Below are positions 11,873-20,921 of a DNA stretch of 64,000 bases, piece by piece. The translations under genes were made by a program, and so were the position numbers. Within the stretch, counting starts at the first letter, position 1. Every line of letters begins with the position of its first letter. The stretch comes from Nitrincola sp. A-D6 (GTDB taxonomy: Bacteria > Pseudomonadota > Gammaproteobacteria > Pseudomonadales > Balneatricaceae). The notes below the pieces were generated by a model, which worked only from the letters and a program-made list of their open reading frames with translations, was not told the DNA's origin and searched no databases. Location: contig NZ_JRLB01000042.1 in NCBI RefSeq assembly GCF_000764495.1, positions 26,060 through 90,059 of the forward strand. Direction: 5' to 3'.

Positions 11873-12454
11873 ATGGACAAAACCCTCGTTTTAGCATCCA
11901 GCTCACCCTATCGTCGTGAAATTCTGGATAAGCTTGGTTTCGCCTATCGCTGCAAAAAACCCGATGTTGATGAAACCCCCTTACCCACCGAATCAGCAGA
12001 AGCATTGGTCGCCAGACTGGCTGAAAGCAAGGCCCGCTCACTAGCCGGACACTTTCATAACGCACTGATTATCGGCTCTGATCAGGTTGCTGTGCTTGAT
12101 GGCCAGATTATCGGCAAACCAGGCACCAAAGCCAAGGCCGTGGAACAGTTACACAATGCTTCAGGACGCTGCGCAACCTTCCTGACAGGATTGAGCCTGT
12201 ATAATACCGAAACCCGGCAGGCACAGGTCGACGTAGTCCCTTTCAAAGTATACTTTCGCCACCTCAGTGACACCATGATAGATCGCTACCTTGAACGCGA
12301 GCAGCCTTTTAATTGTGCAGGCAGCTTTAAGTCCGAAGCTCTGGGAATTGTATTATTTGACAAACTTGAGGGAGATGACCCCAACACCCTGATCGGCCTG
12401 CCCTTGATACGCCTGGTACGTATGCTGGAACAGGAAGGTATTGAGGTTCTGTAG
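11873..12454 (+). CDS. Maf-family nucleotide pyrophosphatase (YceF type)
   Basis: A 193-residue Maf protein with the N-terminal substrate motif LASSSPYRREIL, the catalytic GSDQV region near residue 64 and NCAGSFKSEALG. The YceF subgroup hydrolyses m7GTP, and the position next to yceD-rpmF is the YceF position, so that subgroup is favoured over the dTTP/UTP-acting YhdE type. It is transcribed away from yceD and converges on sppA. Confidence 0.88.
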   Translation: MDKTLVLASSSPYRREILDKLGFAYRCKKPDVDETPLPTESAEALVARLAESKARSLAGHFHNALIIGSDQVAVLDGQIIGKPGTKAKAVEQLHNASGRCATFLTGLSLYNTETRQAQVDVVPFKVYFRHLSDTMIDRYLEREQPFNCAGSFKSEALGIVLFDKLEGDDPNTLIGLPLIRLVRMLEQEGIEVL

Positions 12455-12516
12455 TACTCATAAGTAGTACTAACGGACAGTACTAACCGGTCACTGCAAG
12501 CGCGGTGACCAGTACT
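12453..12516. repeat. AGTACT repeats with a hairpin between maf and sppA
   Basis: Three copies of the palindrome AGTACT start at 12453, 12466 and 12479, an exact 13-bp period, and a fourth is at 12511. A GGTCAC / GTGACC inverted repeat lies between the third and fourth. The two genes converge here. Function unknown; a terminator without T-tract or a protein-binding array are possible. Confidence 0.5.
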
Positions 12517-13558
12517 CTACCATTTGGGTGGAAAGATGCTTGGCAAAAGACACGCCCAAGCGATCAACCAGTCTGTCAAAGGAGGATGGCTGATAGGTGT
12601 AGTCTACCAGACGATCGATTTTAACCAGTTCACGCGCAACATAGCTGGAACTACCTAATCCATCAATCAACCCCAGTTCCAATGCTTGTTCGCCGCTCCA
12701 GACTAGTCCGGTGAACAAGCGCGCTTCATCAGACAAACGCTCTCCACGACCCTGTTTCACTTCGTTGATAAATTGCCGGTGCGTTGTTTCCAACACAGAT
12801 TCCCAAAACTCGGTTTCATCTTCTCGCTGAGGACTGAATGGATCAAGGAAGGCTTTATTCTCACCCGAGGTCATAATACGCCGCTCGATACCCATTTTAT
12901 CGATCAAATCAACGAAACCGAAACCGGAGGCAGTCACACCAATGGAACCTACCAGACTGGCTTTGTCAGCATAAATTTCATCTGCAGCGACAGCTATGTA
13001 ATAACCACCTGAAGCCCCTATATCAGCAATCACCGCATAGACTTTTTTGTCCGGATGCAGTCCTTTTAAGCGAACAATCTCATCATTGATATAGCCAGCC
13101 TGTACCGGAGCACCTCCTGGGCTGTTAATTCGCAGAATAATGGCCCGGCTCTGATTTGATGAGAAGGCTCGACGAAGGGCAGTAATAATATTATCTGCAC
13201 TGGCATCTGCACCATCAGCAATAATGCCCCGTACTTCAATGAGAGCGACATGCGGTTGCCGGTCAACCGCCTCTTTAGCACCACTAAAATCACGCCCCAT
13301 AAGAAAAAAGGCCAGCAGTGCGAACAAATAAATAAAGGTCAGCGACTTGAAGAAAATACCCCAACGCCGTGAACGACGCTGCTCGACATTCAGACTGGAG
13401 ACAATTTTTTCAATCAACCGCCATTCTTTACTCTTCTCCGTCTGCGCAGACGCTTGATCCAGAGCCTGCTTTACCTTGGCATCTGCTTTGGGTTCTTCAG
13501 ACAACAGCTCAGGCGGTGACTCTTTTTTATCCGGATCATCCCAATGATTATTACTCAC
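12491..13558 (-). CDS. sppA: Signal peptide peptidase SppA (short, S49 family)
   Basis: A 355-residue membrane protease that degrades cleaved signal peptides. A soluble charged N-terminus precedes one membrane segment at about residues 68-87, then a single S49 domain with INSPGGAPVQAGYI. Ser183 (GASGGYYI) and Lys235 (SGENKAF) are 52 residues apart, the spacing of the Ser-Lys dyad in the short SppA type. It is 23 bp downstream of the HAD phosphatase gene, forming a conserved pair. Confidence 0.92.
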   Translation of the reverse strand: MSNNHWDDPDKKESPPELLSEEPKADAKVKQALDQASAQTEKSKEWRLIEKIVSSLNVEQRRSRRWGIFFKSLTFIYLFALLAFFLMGRDFSGAKEAVDRQPHVALIEVRGIIADGADASADNIITALRRAFSSNQSRAIILRINSPGGAPVQAGYINDEIVRLKGLHPDKKVYAVIADIGASGGYYIAVAADEIYADKASLVGSIGVTASGFGFVDLIDKMGIERRIMTSGENKAFLDPFSPQREDETEFWESVLETTHRQFINEVKQGRGERLSDEARLFTGLVWSGEQALELGLIDGLGSSSYVARELVKIDRLVDYTYQPSSFDRLVDRLGVSFAKHLSTQMVEYWSPRLQ

Positions 13559-13581
13559 GTACCACTCCTTAAAAGGGTTAT

Positions 13582-14238
13582 TCAGCTGGCTTTATGACGC
13601 AGCAACCAGCTCCCAAGTTCCGCAAACTGATGCACTTCCAGTACCGGATTCCAGCGGGACAAACGGTCAATATGGTGTGCACCATAACTCACAGCCACTG
13701 TATCTATTCCTGCTCGCTGCCCCATCTCAAGATCATATTCTGTATCACCGATCATCAAGGCGCGCCGGGGATCAACATCTGTCACCAAAAGAATCTCTTC
13801 AAGCATACAAGGATCCGGTTTAGATGCGGTTTCATCGGCACATTTGGTGATTTCAAACAGCGGCGCAAGGCCGGTGTCGGATAGCACCCGATCCAGACCA
13901 CGACGGCTTTTACCCGTTGCAACTGCCAGCCGAAACCCTTCACCCTGCAGCTGTTCAAGAGTATCTCTTACACCTGGAAACAGGTTGGATCGGGTGGGAT
14001 CGGCTGACAAAAAATGCTGCACATAACGCTCACGCATAGCCAACACCAAGGTTTCATCCTGGTCCGGATATAGCATGCGGATGGCTTCAGGCAAACCCAG
14101 TCCGATGATATTTCTAACAGCAGCATCTTCCGGCACATCGATACATAGATCCAACGCAGCTGACTGCATGCTGCCGATGATACTGGCCTCGGAATCTATA
14201 ATTGTGCCATCCCAATCAAAGATGAGTAAATCGTACAC
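13582..14238 (-). CDS. HAD-superfamily phosphatase, phosphoglycolate-phosphatase-like
   Basis: A 218-residue HAD-IA hydrolase: DWDGTIIDSE (nucleophile aspartates) at the N-terminus, the VATGKSR motif with the phosphate-binding Thr, and MIGDTEYDLEMGQRAG carrying the metal aspartates. The GTG at 14238 is preferred because it places the DxD motif a few residues in; an upstream in-frame start would overlap rnk and add 29 unrelated residues. In many relatives this gene lies beside rluC, which is absent here. The substrate is not predictable from sequence. Confidence 0.87.
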   Translation of the reverse strand: MYDLLIFDWDGTIIDSEASIIGSMQSAALDLCIDVPEDAAVRNIIGLGLPEAIRMLYPDQDETLVLAMRERYVQHFLSADPTRSNLFPGVRDTLEQLQGEGFRLAVATGKSRRGLDRVLSDTGLAPLFEITKCADETASKPDPCMLEEILLVTDVDPRRALMIGDTEYDLEMGQRAGIDTVAVSYGAHHIDRLSRWNPVLEVHQFAELGSWLLRHKAS

Positions 14239-14248
14239 GCCTGCGTCC

Positions 14249-14647
14249 TCAGTTGCTCGGTTGCGGATTTTCAACTTTGATAATTTTAACGTGGCGATGC
14301 TTGGTATCCGGCAATTCCCAGTCAATGCGCTGCCCTACAGACAACCCCAGCAGGGCACTTCCGATAGGTGCAAAGATTGACAGGGTTTCAGGCTGTCCCT
14401 TTATCTCATGCGGATAGCAAAGCGTCAGGTGAAACTGACGGCCACTCTCTTCCACTTCAAAAGTCACTGTTGAGTTCATCCGCACTACATCATCGGGCAT
14501 CTCATCTGCTTTAACCACGATAGCTCTGGCCAGCTCTTCACGCAAACTGTCATAGCTTGCATCACCCCGGTAGGGTGTTTTGTCCAGCATCCCCTCCAGC
14601 CTGTCAATATCCAGCTCAGTTACTTTGATCGGGGGTAGTTCTGACAT
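14249..14647 (-). CDS. rnk: Nucleoside diphosphate kinase regulator Rnk
   Basis: A 132-residue protein with a coiled N-terminal part and a GreA/GreB C-terminal-like domain (FAPIGSALLGLSVGQRIDWELP). Rnk binds RNA polymerase in E. coli and affects nucleoside diphosphate kinase levels in Pseudomonas. It is too short to be GreA (about 158 residues) and lacks its long coiled coil. The ATG at 14647 gives MSELPPIKVTELD and has a GGAGATA-type ribosome site upstream. Its stop is 10 bp from the HAD start. Confidence 0.87.
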   Translation of the reverse strand: MSELPPIKVTELDIDRLEGMLDKTPYRGDASYDSLREELARAIVVKADEMPDDVVRMNSTVTFEVEESGRQFHLTLCYPHEIKGQPETLSIFAPIGSALLGLSVGQRIDWELPDTKHRHVKIIKVENPQPSN

Positions 14648-14660
14648 TTTTATCTCCGTT

Positions 14661-14692
14661 AAAAAAACAAGGCCACCCACTTCGGATGGCCA
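14661..14692 (-). terminator. Intrinsic terminator upstream of rnk
   Basis: On the minus strand a GGCCATCC / GGGTGGCC stem with a short loop is followed by TTGTTTTTTT. It should end transcription arriving from the gene at 14793-15182, so rnk probably has its own promoter or relies on read-through. Confidence 0.65.
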
Positions 14693-14792
14693 TGCTGATA
14701 CATATTCACTTAAAAAAACAGGCTAGGTATAGATACGTCGATTAATGATTATGATCCATATCAACAGGTTCAGCAACTCTAGAATTACACAC

Positions 14793-15182
14793 TTAACGCA
14801 AGCGCTCCAGTTCACTTATTAGACTCGCAGGTTCATCTGGCACCAGAGTAACTCTGACAACATCTCCCGTTGCATCAAATAGCACCATCACGCCATCAAA
14901 CGCCTCATACCGGCGCACAAACACATCCCCTTCAGGTGTCCCCATATGTGCCACACGGAATTTGAAATCAGGTTCATAGTCCGAACGGACCTGGTTAAGC
15001 CGCGCCATGGCATCCATACCCGCCGGAGCATAACTTTCATACACCAGCACCACTACCGGCTTGCCCTGACCTATTACACTCAAATCCTTGGAGATGGGCT
15101 TCACACCCAGAAAGGACCACATCACCCAGCCTATCAGAACAAGGGAGACCAATATAATTGCCAGTTTTAATGATTTTGGCAT
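14793..15182 (-). CDS. Membrane-anchored protein with thioredoxin-like pattern, unknown function
   Basis: A 129-residue protein with an N-terminal membrane segment at about residues 6-26 (LAIILVSLVLIGWVMW) and a small periplasmic domain. The strand-helix order (KPVVVLVYESYAP, then DFKFRVAHMGTPEG, then FDGVMVLFDATGDVV) resembles a thioredoxin fold, but there is no CxxC motif, so oxidoreductase activity is unlikely. It follows the DnaJ-related gene by 47 bp and is followed by a terminator. Confidence 0.7.
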   Translation of the reverse strand: MPKSLKLAIILVSLVLIGWVMWSFLGVKPISKDLSVIGQGKPVVVLVYESYAPAGMDAMARLNQVRSDYEPDFKFRVAHMGTPEGDVFVRRYEAFDGVMVLFDATGDVVRVTLVPDEPASLISELERLR

Positions 15183-15229
15183 GCCATATCCATATTATTA
15201 AAGCTAAGGGGTTACTTGTTCAGATGAAC

Positions 15230-15817
15230 TCAGCGTCCAGGCAGCAGTAGCGCGACGGCTTGATTGATTTGCTTGATAGTTTCGTCATCGCCCCCACGAT
15301 CCGGATGATGGCGCATTGCCATTCGCCGCCAAGCCTGCTTGATCTGTTTATCAGATGCATTTTCATCCAACTCTAACATCTCCAGCGCTTGTTGCTGCGC
15401 ACAGGTTTCGGCTGGACTGCTCAATTTTGACCAAAAGCCAGCCAACATTTGTTCCAGCATGGCTTCACTGGTGTATTCCAGATGGCTTAGGTCCAGATAA
15501 TAACGGCGTAACGGATCGTCAGTTATCAGCCCCTGTTGGCCTGCTTGATAGGGGAGTAAACGAATTGACAAGGTATGTATATTTAAAGACCACTGGCCTT
15601 TGGCATGCAGCTCATCACGCAAATGATACAGGCGATGAAACAGTAAAAAATGCATATGGAAGAGCTTCATCAAATCATGAAACCCATCAGCCTCCAGCTG
15701 GATATGCCCTTGCTGTTCCAGAGTTTTCAGCAATTCATGTTCGCTGATGCCTTCTGGCCTGCTTTGCAGCAGGTCCAGCAGGCTATCTGAACTGAGCCAC
15801 TGCTGAGCATGGCTCAT
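15230..15817 (-). CDS. DnaJ-related protein with C-terminal J-domain
   Basis: A 195-residue protein. The N-terminal 130 residues match the DNAJ-related family; the C-terminus is a J-domain with helix II/III and the HPD motif (MRHHPDRGGDDETIKQIN), preceded by ASDKQIKQAWRRMA. J-domains stimulate Hsp70 ATPase activity, so this is probably a specialised DnaK co-chaperone. There is no zinc finger or G/F region. It lies 33 bp after rraA. Confidence 0.85.
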   Translation of the reverse strand: MSHAQQWLSSDSLLDLLQSRPEGISEHELLKTLEQQGHIQLEADGFHDLMKLFHMHFLLFHRLYHLRDELHAKGQWSLNIHTLSIRLLPYQAGQQGLITDDPLRRYYLDLSHLEYTSEAMLEQMLAGFWSKLSSPAETCAQQQALEMLELDENASDKQIKQAWRRMAMRHHPDRGGDDETIKQINQAVALLLPGR

Positions 15818-15850
15818 CGGAACCTCCGGTCCTTGCTTATCTGCAGCGGA

Positions 15851-16342
15851 TTACGCATCAGCCAGTTCAAGCTTCTCAGGAGATACCAGCACACCATTAT
15901 TATCCGCATAAACATACTGCCCCGGTGTAAAGGTCACGCCACCAAAAGTCAGGGGTACGTTCAGATCACCCAGGCCGCGCTTATCAGTTTTCATCGGGTG
16001 AGACCCCAACGCCTGAACCCCCAGATCCAGCTGACTGATCGCATTCACATCACGAATGCAGCCATAAATGATGATGCCTTCCCAGCCGTTTTTTTCGGCC
16101 TTTTCTGCCAGCATATCTCCGAGCATGGCTCGACGCATGGAAGCGCCTCCATCAACAACCAGCACCTTACCCTGCCCTGGCTGCGCCACTTGTTCACGCA
16201 CCAGAGAATTATCTTCATAGGCTTTAATAGTGACAATTTCACCACCAAAGGCTTCACGCCCACCAAAATTGGCAAACATCGGCTCTACAACCTGGACTAA
16301 TTCCGGAAACTGGTCACACAATTCTGGCAATAAATCTTCCAC
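15851..16342 (-). CDS. rraA: Ribonuclease E activity regulator RraA
   Basis: A 163-residue trimeric regulator that binds the RNase E scaffold region and slows RNA turnover. Signature segments are [38 protein letters not shown] and [10 protein letters not shown]. Start is the GTG at 16342 with a GGGAG ribosome site 7 bases upstream. Related RraA-fold aldolases exist, but the sequence is very close to proteobacterial RraA in length and motif order. Confidence 0.93.
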   Translation of the reverse strand: MEDLLPELCDQFPELVQVVEPMFANFGGREAFGGEIVTIKAYEDNSLVREQVAQPGQGKVLVVDGGASMRRAMLGDMLAEKAEKNGWEGIIIYGCIRDVNAISQLDLGVQALGSHPMKTDKRGLGDLNVPLTFGGVTFTPGQYVYADNNGVLVSPEKLELADA

Positions 16343-16408
16343 GTCTTATCTCCCTTATGGATTCGTATAAATTTGTTCAAAGTCTCGCTGATTTAGCCTG
16401 CAGATGCA

Positions 16409-19400
16409 TCACAACTTTTGTACAACACTTAACAACGCCTGCACCGGATGTAGCAACATCTGATTATCCAGACGCTTTACCTGTGAACGACAGGAATAGC
16501 CTGTCGCCAACAACTGTCCTTTATGCGCCGGGCTATTAACGATTTCACTCCAGCTCAGTGCGTAAATCTCTTTGGATAATTTGTAATTCTGCGCTTCATG
16601 GCCGAAAGTTCCGGACATGCCACAGCAACCGGTTGAAAGCACTTCCAGCTCCTGACCCAGATAACCAAACAGGGTTTGCCATTGACGGATTGATGCAGCG
16701 GCAGAGGTTTTCTCGGTGCAGTGCGCCAGCAGCTTAAAGCTGTGCTGCGGCACGCTGCCTGTCAGTGGGCGCTGCTGAATCGCCTCCACCAGCCATTCCT
16801 GAATCAACATAACGTTGGGTAGGTCATCGCTGACATCCTTGTACTCTGAGCGGTAGGTCAATGTCATCGATGGGTCTATCCCCACCAGAGGCAGACCGGT
16901 TTCGTCCAGTGCTCGTAGCAGTGTGAGATTTTTCTCAGCCGCTTTGTTGAATGCCTGCATAAAGCCATGCACATGCAGGGGTTTACCATTGGGCATAAAC
17001 GGAGCGACCAGTACGTTGAACCCCAGCAGACTGAGTAAATCGACCAGATCCAGAACCAGCTGCGTTTCAAAATAGCTGGTAAAGGCATCCTGAACGATCA
17101 CCACACTACGGTCACGCTGCGCAGGTGTCAGAGACAGGATGGAGGCCTCCGTGGCCCAGTCGATAGAGCGCTCACGCAAGCCTTGACGCAAGCTATGGCG
17201 GCAAATAACCGGGCTATCCACCATACCAACCAGACTTTTCATGGCCGCGCGCATAAACGTATTACGCATCGCCCAGTTATAGGGCGCCGGAAAACGTGAC
17301 AGGGATGGAATCATAAACTCCAGACTTCCTACCAGGTAATCCTTCATCGGACGCAGATAACGACCGTAGTAGACCTCCAGAAAACGGGCTCTGAAATCCG
17401 GTACATTCACCTTGATCGGACATTGTGCAACGCAAGACTTGCACGCCAGACACCCCATCATCGCCTCATGTACTTCATTGGAGAAATCATATTCACCACG
17501 ATTTCGCCGAAAGGTATTCCTGACCCGAGCGGTTAAACCGGAAAAAACCGAGGCACCACGAATCTGCTCGGCTTCCTGATTAAGATCACTGCCCTGCTGA
17601 CTCAGCAAGCGCAACCACTCCCTGATCAGGGAAGAGCGTCCTTTAGGTGAATGGATTCGCTCACGGGTTCCCTTCCAGGAAGGAGCACATGGCATCATTG
17701 GGATCATAGTTATAGCAGGCGCCATTGCCATTGCAGTTGATTGCGGATGCATAGGTATCCCGGACTTCAGCCGGGATTTGCCGATCTTGCTGTCCACGCG
17801 TAGGAACCGCATCAATTTTCAGCAACTCAGCACCCTGCTGAGTGACTGGCGTAGCAATTTTGCCCGGATTCATCTGATTGCGTGGATCGAACAGGGCTTT
17901 AATCCGCTGTAATTCCGGATACAGTGCGCCGAAAAACTCCGGTGCATATTCAGATCTGACCCCTTTACCATGCTCACCCCAGAGCAAGCCTTTGTACTGT
18001 TGGGTCAGGCGCACCACTTCATCGGTAATGCGACGAATCATCACTTCCTGCTCAGGGTCTTTCATATCCAAAGCCGGACGTACGTGCAACACACCAGCAT
18101 CGACATGACCGAACATACCGTACTCCAGCTCGTGCTCATCCAGCACTCGACGAAAATCCATAATAAAATCAGCCAGATTTTCGGGTGGCACGGCAGTATC
18201 TTCAACAAAAGGCACGGGGCGCTTCGACCCTTCAGCATTGCCCAAGAGGCCAACGGCTTTCTTGCGCATGGCCCAAACCTTGTTGATTTCGGCTGCACCG
18301 TAAACTACAGAATAACCAAAGCTTTTGCCCGCTGCGCCACTGACTGAAGCCAGGTGCTGACACAGGGCATCCACCTTTTGTTTCAGCTCAGCTTCATCAT
18401 CGCCGGTGTATTCAATCAGGTTAATACCACGGATAGCGGGTTCATCATCACGTTGTGGAAAATAGGCCCGCACGCTATCCCAGACGATATCGCCCATGGC
18501 AGATTCAAAACTTTTGAGTCAATGGTTTCGATTGAGGTAGGCTGCCAGTCCATCAGTGATTTGGCATCGCGCAGCGAGGATTCAAAACTGGTGTATTTTA
18601 TATTCACCAGTGCGGCATATTTGGGGATCGGCAGTACATTGAGCTTGGCTTCGGCAATAAAAGCGAGCGAACCTTCTGCGCCACAAAGGATAGAGTTGAG
18701 ATTGAAGCGCCCTGACTCATCGCGAATGTGCGCCAGATCATAACCGGTCAGGCAGCGGTTGAGTTTGGGAAAGCTCGATTCTATCAACACCTGGTTTTGT
18801 TGAAACAGATCATCCAGTTCACGGTGAATTTCACCGATTCGATCAGGTTGCTGCTTGATTTCAACCAGTCGCTCTTCGCTCAAAGCCCCAGAGAGCCAGC
18901 GTTCACCGCCCAGCCAGATACTATCCAGTTCCAGCACGTGGTCCCGGGTTTTACCATACAATACCGAGCCCTGACCACTGGCATCGGTATTGATCATGCC
19001 ACCAATCGTGGCACGGTTGCTGGTAGACAATTCCGGAGCAAAGAACAGCCCATAGGGTTTTAGCGCCGCATTCAGCTGATCCTTAACCACACCGGCCTGG
19101 ACCCGCACCCAGCGCTCATGTGGGTTAATTTCCAGAATACGATTCATGTATTTTGAACAATCGACAATCAAACCATCGGTCAGTGATTGTCCGTTGGTTC
19201 CGGTACCACCACCCCGCGCACTCAATACTATCGAGTGAAAACGCGGCTGATCAGCCAACCGGGCAATTTTTTCCAGATCAGAGACTTTCTTTGGATAGAG
19301 CACACCCTGAGGCAAAATCTGATAAATACTGTTATCCGTTGCCAGAACCACTCGGTTGGCATAATCCGGATTAAGATCGCCCTCAAAACCCTGATGACGC

Positions 19401-19465
19401 AGTGTATCGATAAAATCCATATACAGCGTCTGGACTGGATTGAGTTCAGCTAAGCGTGGAATCAT
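16409..19465 (-). CDS. ydiJ: YdiJ-type FAD/Fe-S D-2-hydroxyacid dehydrogenase, with two frameshifts
   Basis: Reconstructed length is 1018 residues, the same as E. coli YdiJ. The order is an FAD-binding type-4 domain (SARGGGTGTNGQSLTDG, then ATIGGMINTDASGQGS), a C-terminal FAD-oxidase domain (FGHVDAGVLHVRP), and a ferredoxin/CCG domain with CLACKSCVAQCP and STGCCGMSGTFGHE. Such proteins oxidise D-2-hydroxyacids such as D-2-hydroxyglutarate. The sequence is broken twice: one base is missing at about 18499 (CTG-CC-ATG where GCC is expected) and one extra base lies at about 17684 (TGC-T-CCT). The shifts cancel overall. Error is likely, though a pseudogene cannot be excluded. Confidence 0.88.
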
Positions 19466-19635
19466 GTAGCAGTGCCCCGTTAAAAACTATAGCTCATCAT
19501 ACTGGTACGCTATGATCCTGCATTGGAGCTCAAGGTTCAAATCAAAAAAGACTGTCGTTGAATAGTTTTTGTATATGTTATGTAGCACACAGGGTCATAA
19601 TGCCGACACCCCATCACAATACCCAGCCCGGTAAT

Positions 19636-19663
19636 TTGGCATTCAGCATCCGTTTGCTACACT
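19636..19663 (+). promoter_or_regulatory. Predicted sigma-70 promoter for the MltA-like gene
   Basis: TTGGCA at 19636-19641 and TACACT at 19658-19663 are separated by 16 bp. They stand about 37 bp before the ATG at 19700, a plausible leader length. The rest of the 234-bp divergent gap (19466-19699) shows no other clear signal. Confidence 0.4.
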
Positions 19664-19699
19664 AGGCATACAATTTAACCTCTGAGACATCATTCTCTA

Positions 19700-20827
19700 A
19701 TGGCAACTCCTAAACATCTGGCTCTCGCCCTATCGTTACTGTTCAGTGGCAGCCTATTCGCCAGCCCAACCTTTTCACCGACCACTCAACTGCCTGCGGG
19801 TGAATGGATCGATTTAAGTGACGACCTGTGCGACGTTGCACAGCAAACGCAAAGCTATCTTTCTCAAGGCAATGCCTATGACCCTGCCGCGATTCATGGT
19901 GGCACAACGCCCTGGTTGCAAACACCGGCTGATCGCATCAAAGATACCTTAACCTTTGTCTGTGATGTGGTGAATGCAGACAAGCAGTCAGGTCGCGCTT
20001 CACGGCTTACCGATCCTGACTTTATTACCCGGCACTTTGAAATAGTGCGCTGGTCGCCTGATCAACAGCGAGCCAGCCAGCTCAGTGATGACAAGCCCTT
20101 GCTACAACGTTTACCGGCTGATCGGCTTTTATTGACTAAATACTATGTACGCCTGACCGATGGACAATCCCATCAATCCCCTGAAACACCGCATGCCCTG
20201 TATGGCCTGCCCTTTGATGAAGCCCAATTAAGCCTGGATGAAGCCGACGCTAAACAGAATCAGATCACTCGCTACCGCTACGGCAAACAAGAAATTGTGG
20301 CCAAAGAAAGCTCAAATGATCAAGCAGCTTATATGCGAAACCTTGCTCCGCCGCTTATCTGGTTGAGTAGAAGCGACCTGGAAGGTGCATTGCTTCAGGG
20401 CACAGCCGTGGTCGATGAGCCGAGTGGAGATCGCCGCTACTTTAATGTGCATCGAAATAATGGTATTGCCTATGATCGCACCCAGCGCCCCGAACAACAG
20501 CAGCGCTACTGGTACTTTAAAGAGGTTCCCGGTGTGCTGGGTTATGGTAAAGATGCCGACTACAAGATCCCCATTCGTCCGCAAGTGACTGTGGCTGGTG
20601 ATATTTTTCAACTGGGCTTAGGGCGCTTAATTCTGCTAAGAACTGAGGAACATGGCGAGCCGGTATTCCGTTTAACGGTCCTGGCTGATACCGGTGGTGC
20701 CTTTCATGACAACCTGTATCAACTGGATTGGTTAAGTGGCTATTATCGCGACTGGGACGACTATTATCAGGCCAATCGGCATATCAGTGACTATGCCGAT
20801 GCCTGGTTATTATTGAAGAAACAATAG
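19700..20827 (+). CDS. Exported MltA-like protein with 3D-type C-terminal domain
   Basis: The 375-residue product has a signal peptide (residues about 1-22, ending LFASP). The C-terminal half follows MltA lytic transglycosylases: a PPLIWLSRSDLEGALLQG segment, then IPIRPQVTVAGDIFQLGLG, then VLADTGGAF, equivalent to the QDTGGAI aspartate motif of the 3D domain. The remainder diverges from known MltA and there is no lipoprotein cysteine, so it is either a distant soluble murein transglycosylase or a relative with another activity. A predicted promoter lies just upstream. Confidence 0.65.
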   Translation: MATPKHLALALSLLFSGSLFASPTFSPTTQLPAGEWIDLSDDLCDVAQQTQSYLSQGNAYDPAAIHGGTTPWLQTPADRIKDTLTFVCDVVNADKQSGRASRLTDPDFITRHFEIVRWSPDQQRASQLSDDKPLLQRLPADRLLLTKYYVRLTDGQSHQSPETPHALYGLPFDEAQLSLDEADAKQNQITRYRYGKQEIVAKESSNDQAAYMRNLAPPLIWLSRSDLEGALLQGTAVVDEPSGDRRYFNVHRNNGIAYDRTQRPEQQQRYWYFKEVPGVLGYGKDADYKIPIRPQVTVAGDIFQLGLGRLILLRTEEHGEPVFRLTVLADTGGAFHDNLYQLDWLSGYYRDWDDYYQANRHISDYADAWLLLKKQ

Positions 20828-20838
20828 AGCCGGAATCT

Positions 20839-20862
20839 GCGCGCCATTATCCTTGGCGCGCC
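20839..20862. terminator. GC-rich hairpin between convergent genes
   Basis: GCGCGCCA and TGGCGCGC form an 8-bp stem between the MltA-like gene and the chemoreceptor gene, which converge here. No T-tract follows, so termination strength is uncertain. Confidence 0.4.
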
Positions 20863-20921
20863 AGGGTCTATCAGATTTAACTACATCGACCTGTCAGAAA
20901 TCGCAATCAAACCAGGCTTCA

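Noticed and set aside
16409..19465. Three separate genes for an FAD domain, a linker protein and an Fe-S protein
   Set aside because: Together they match one YdiJ-type protein end to end, and adding one base and removing one restores a single frame.
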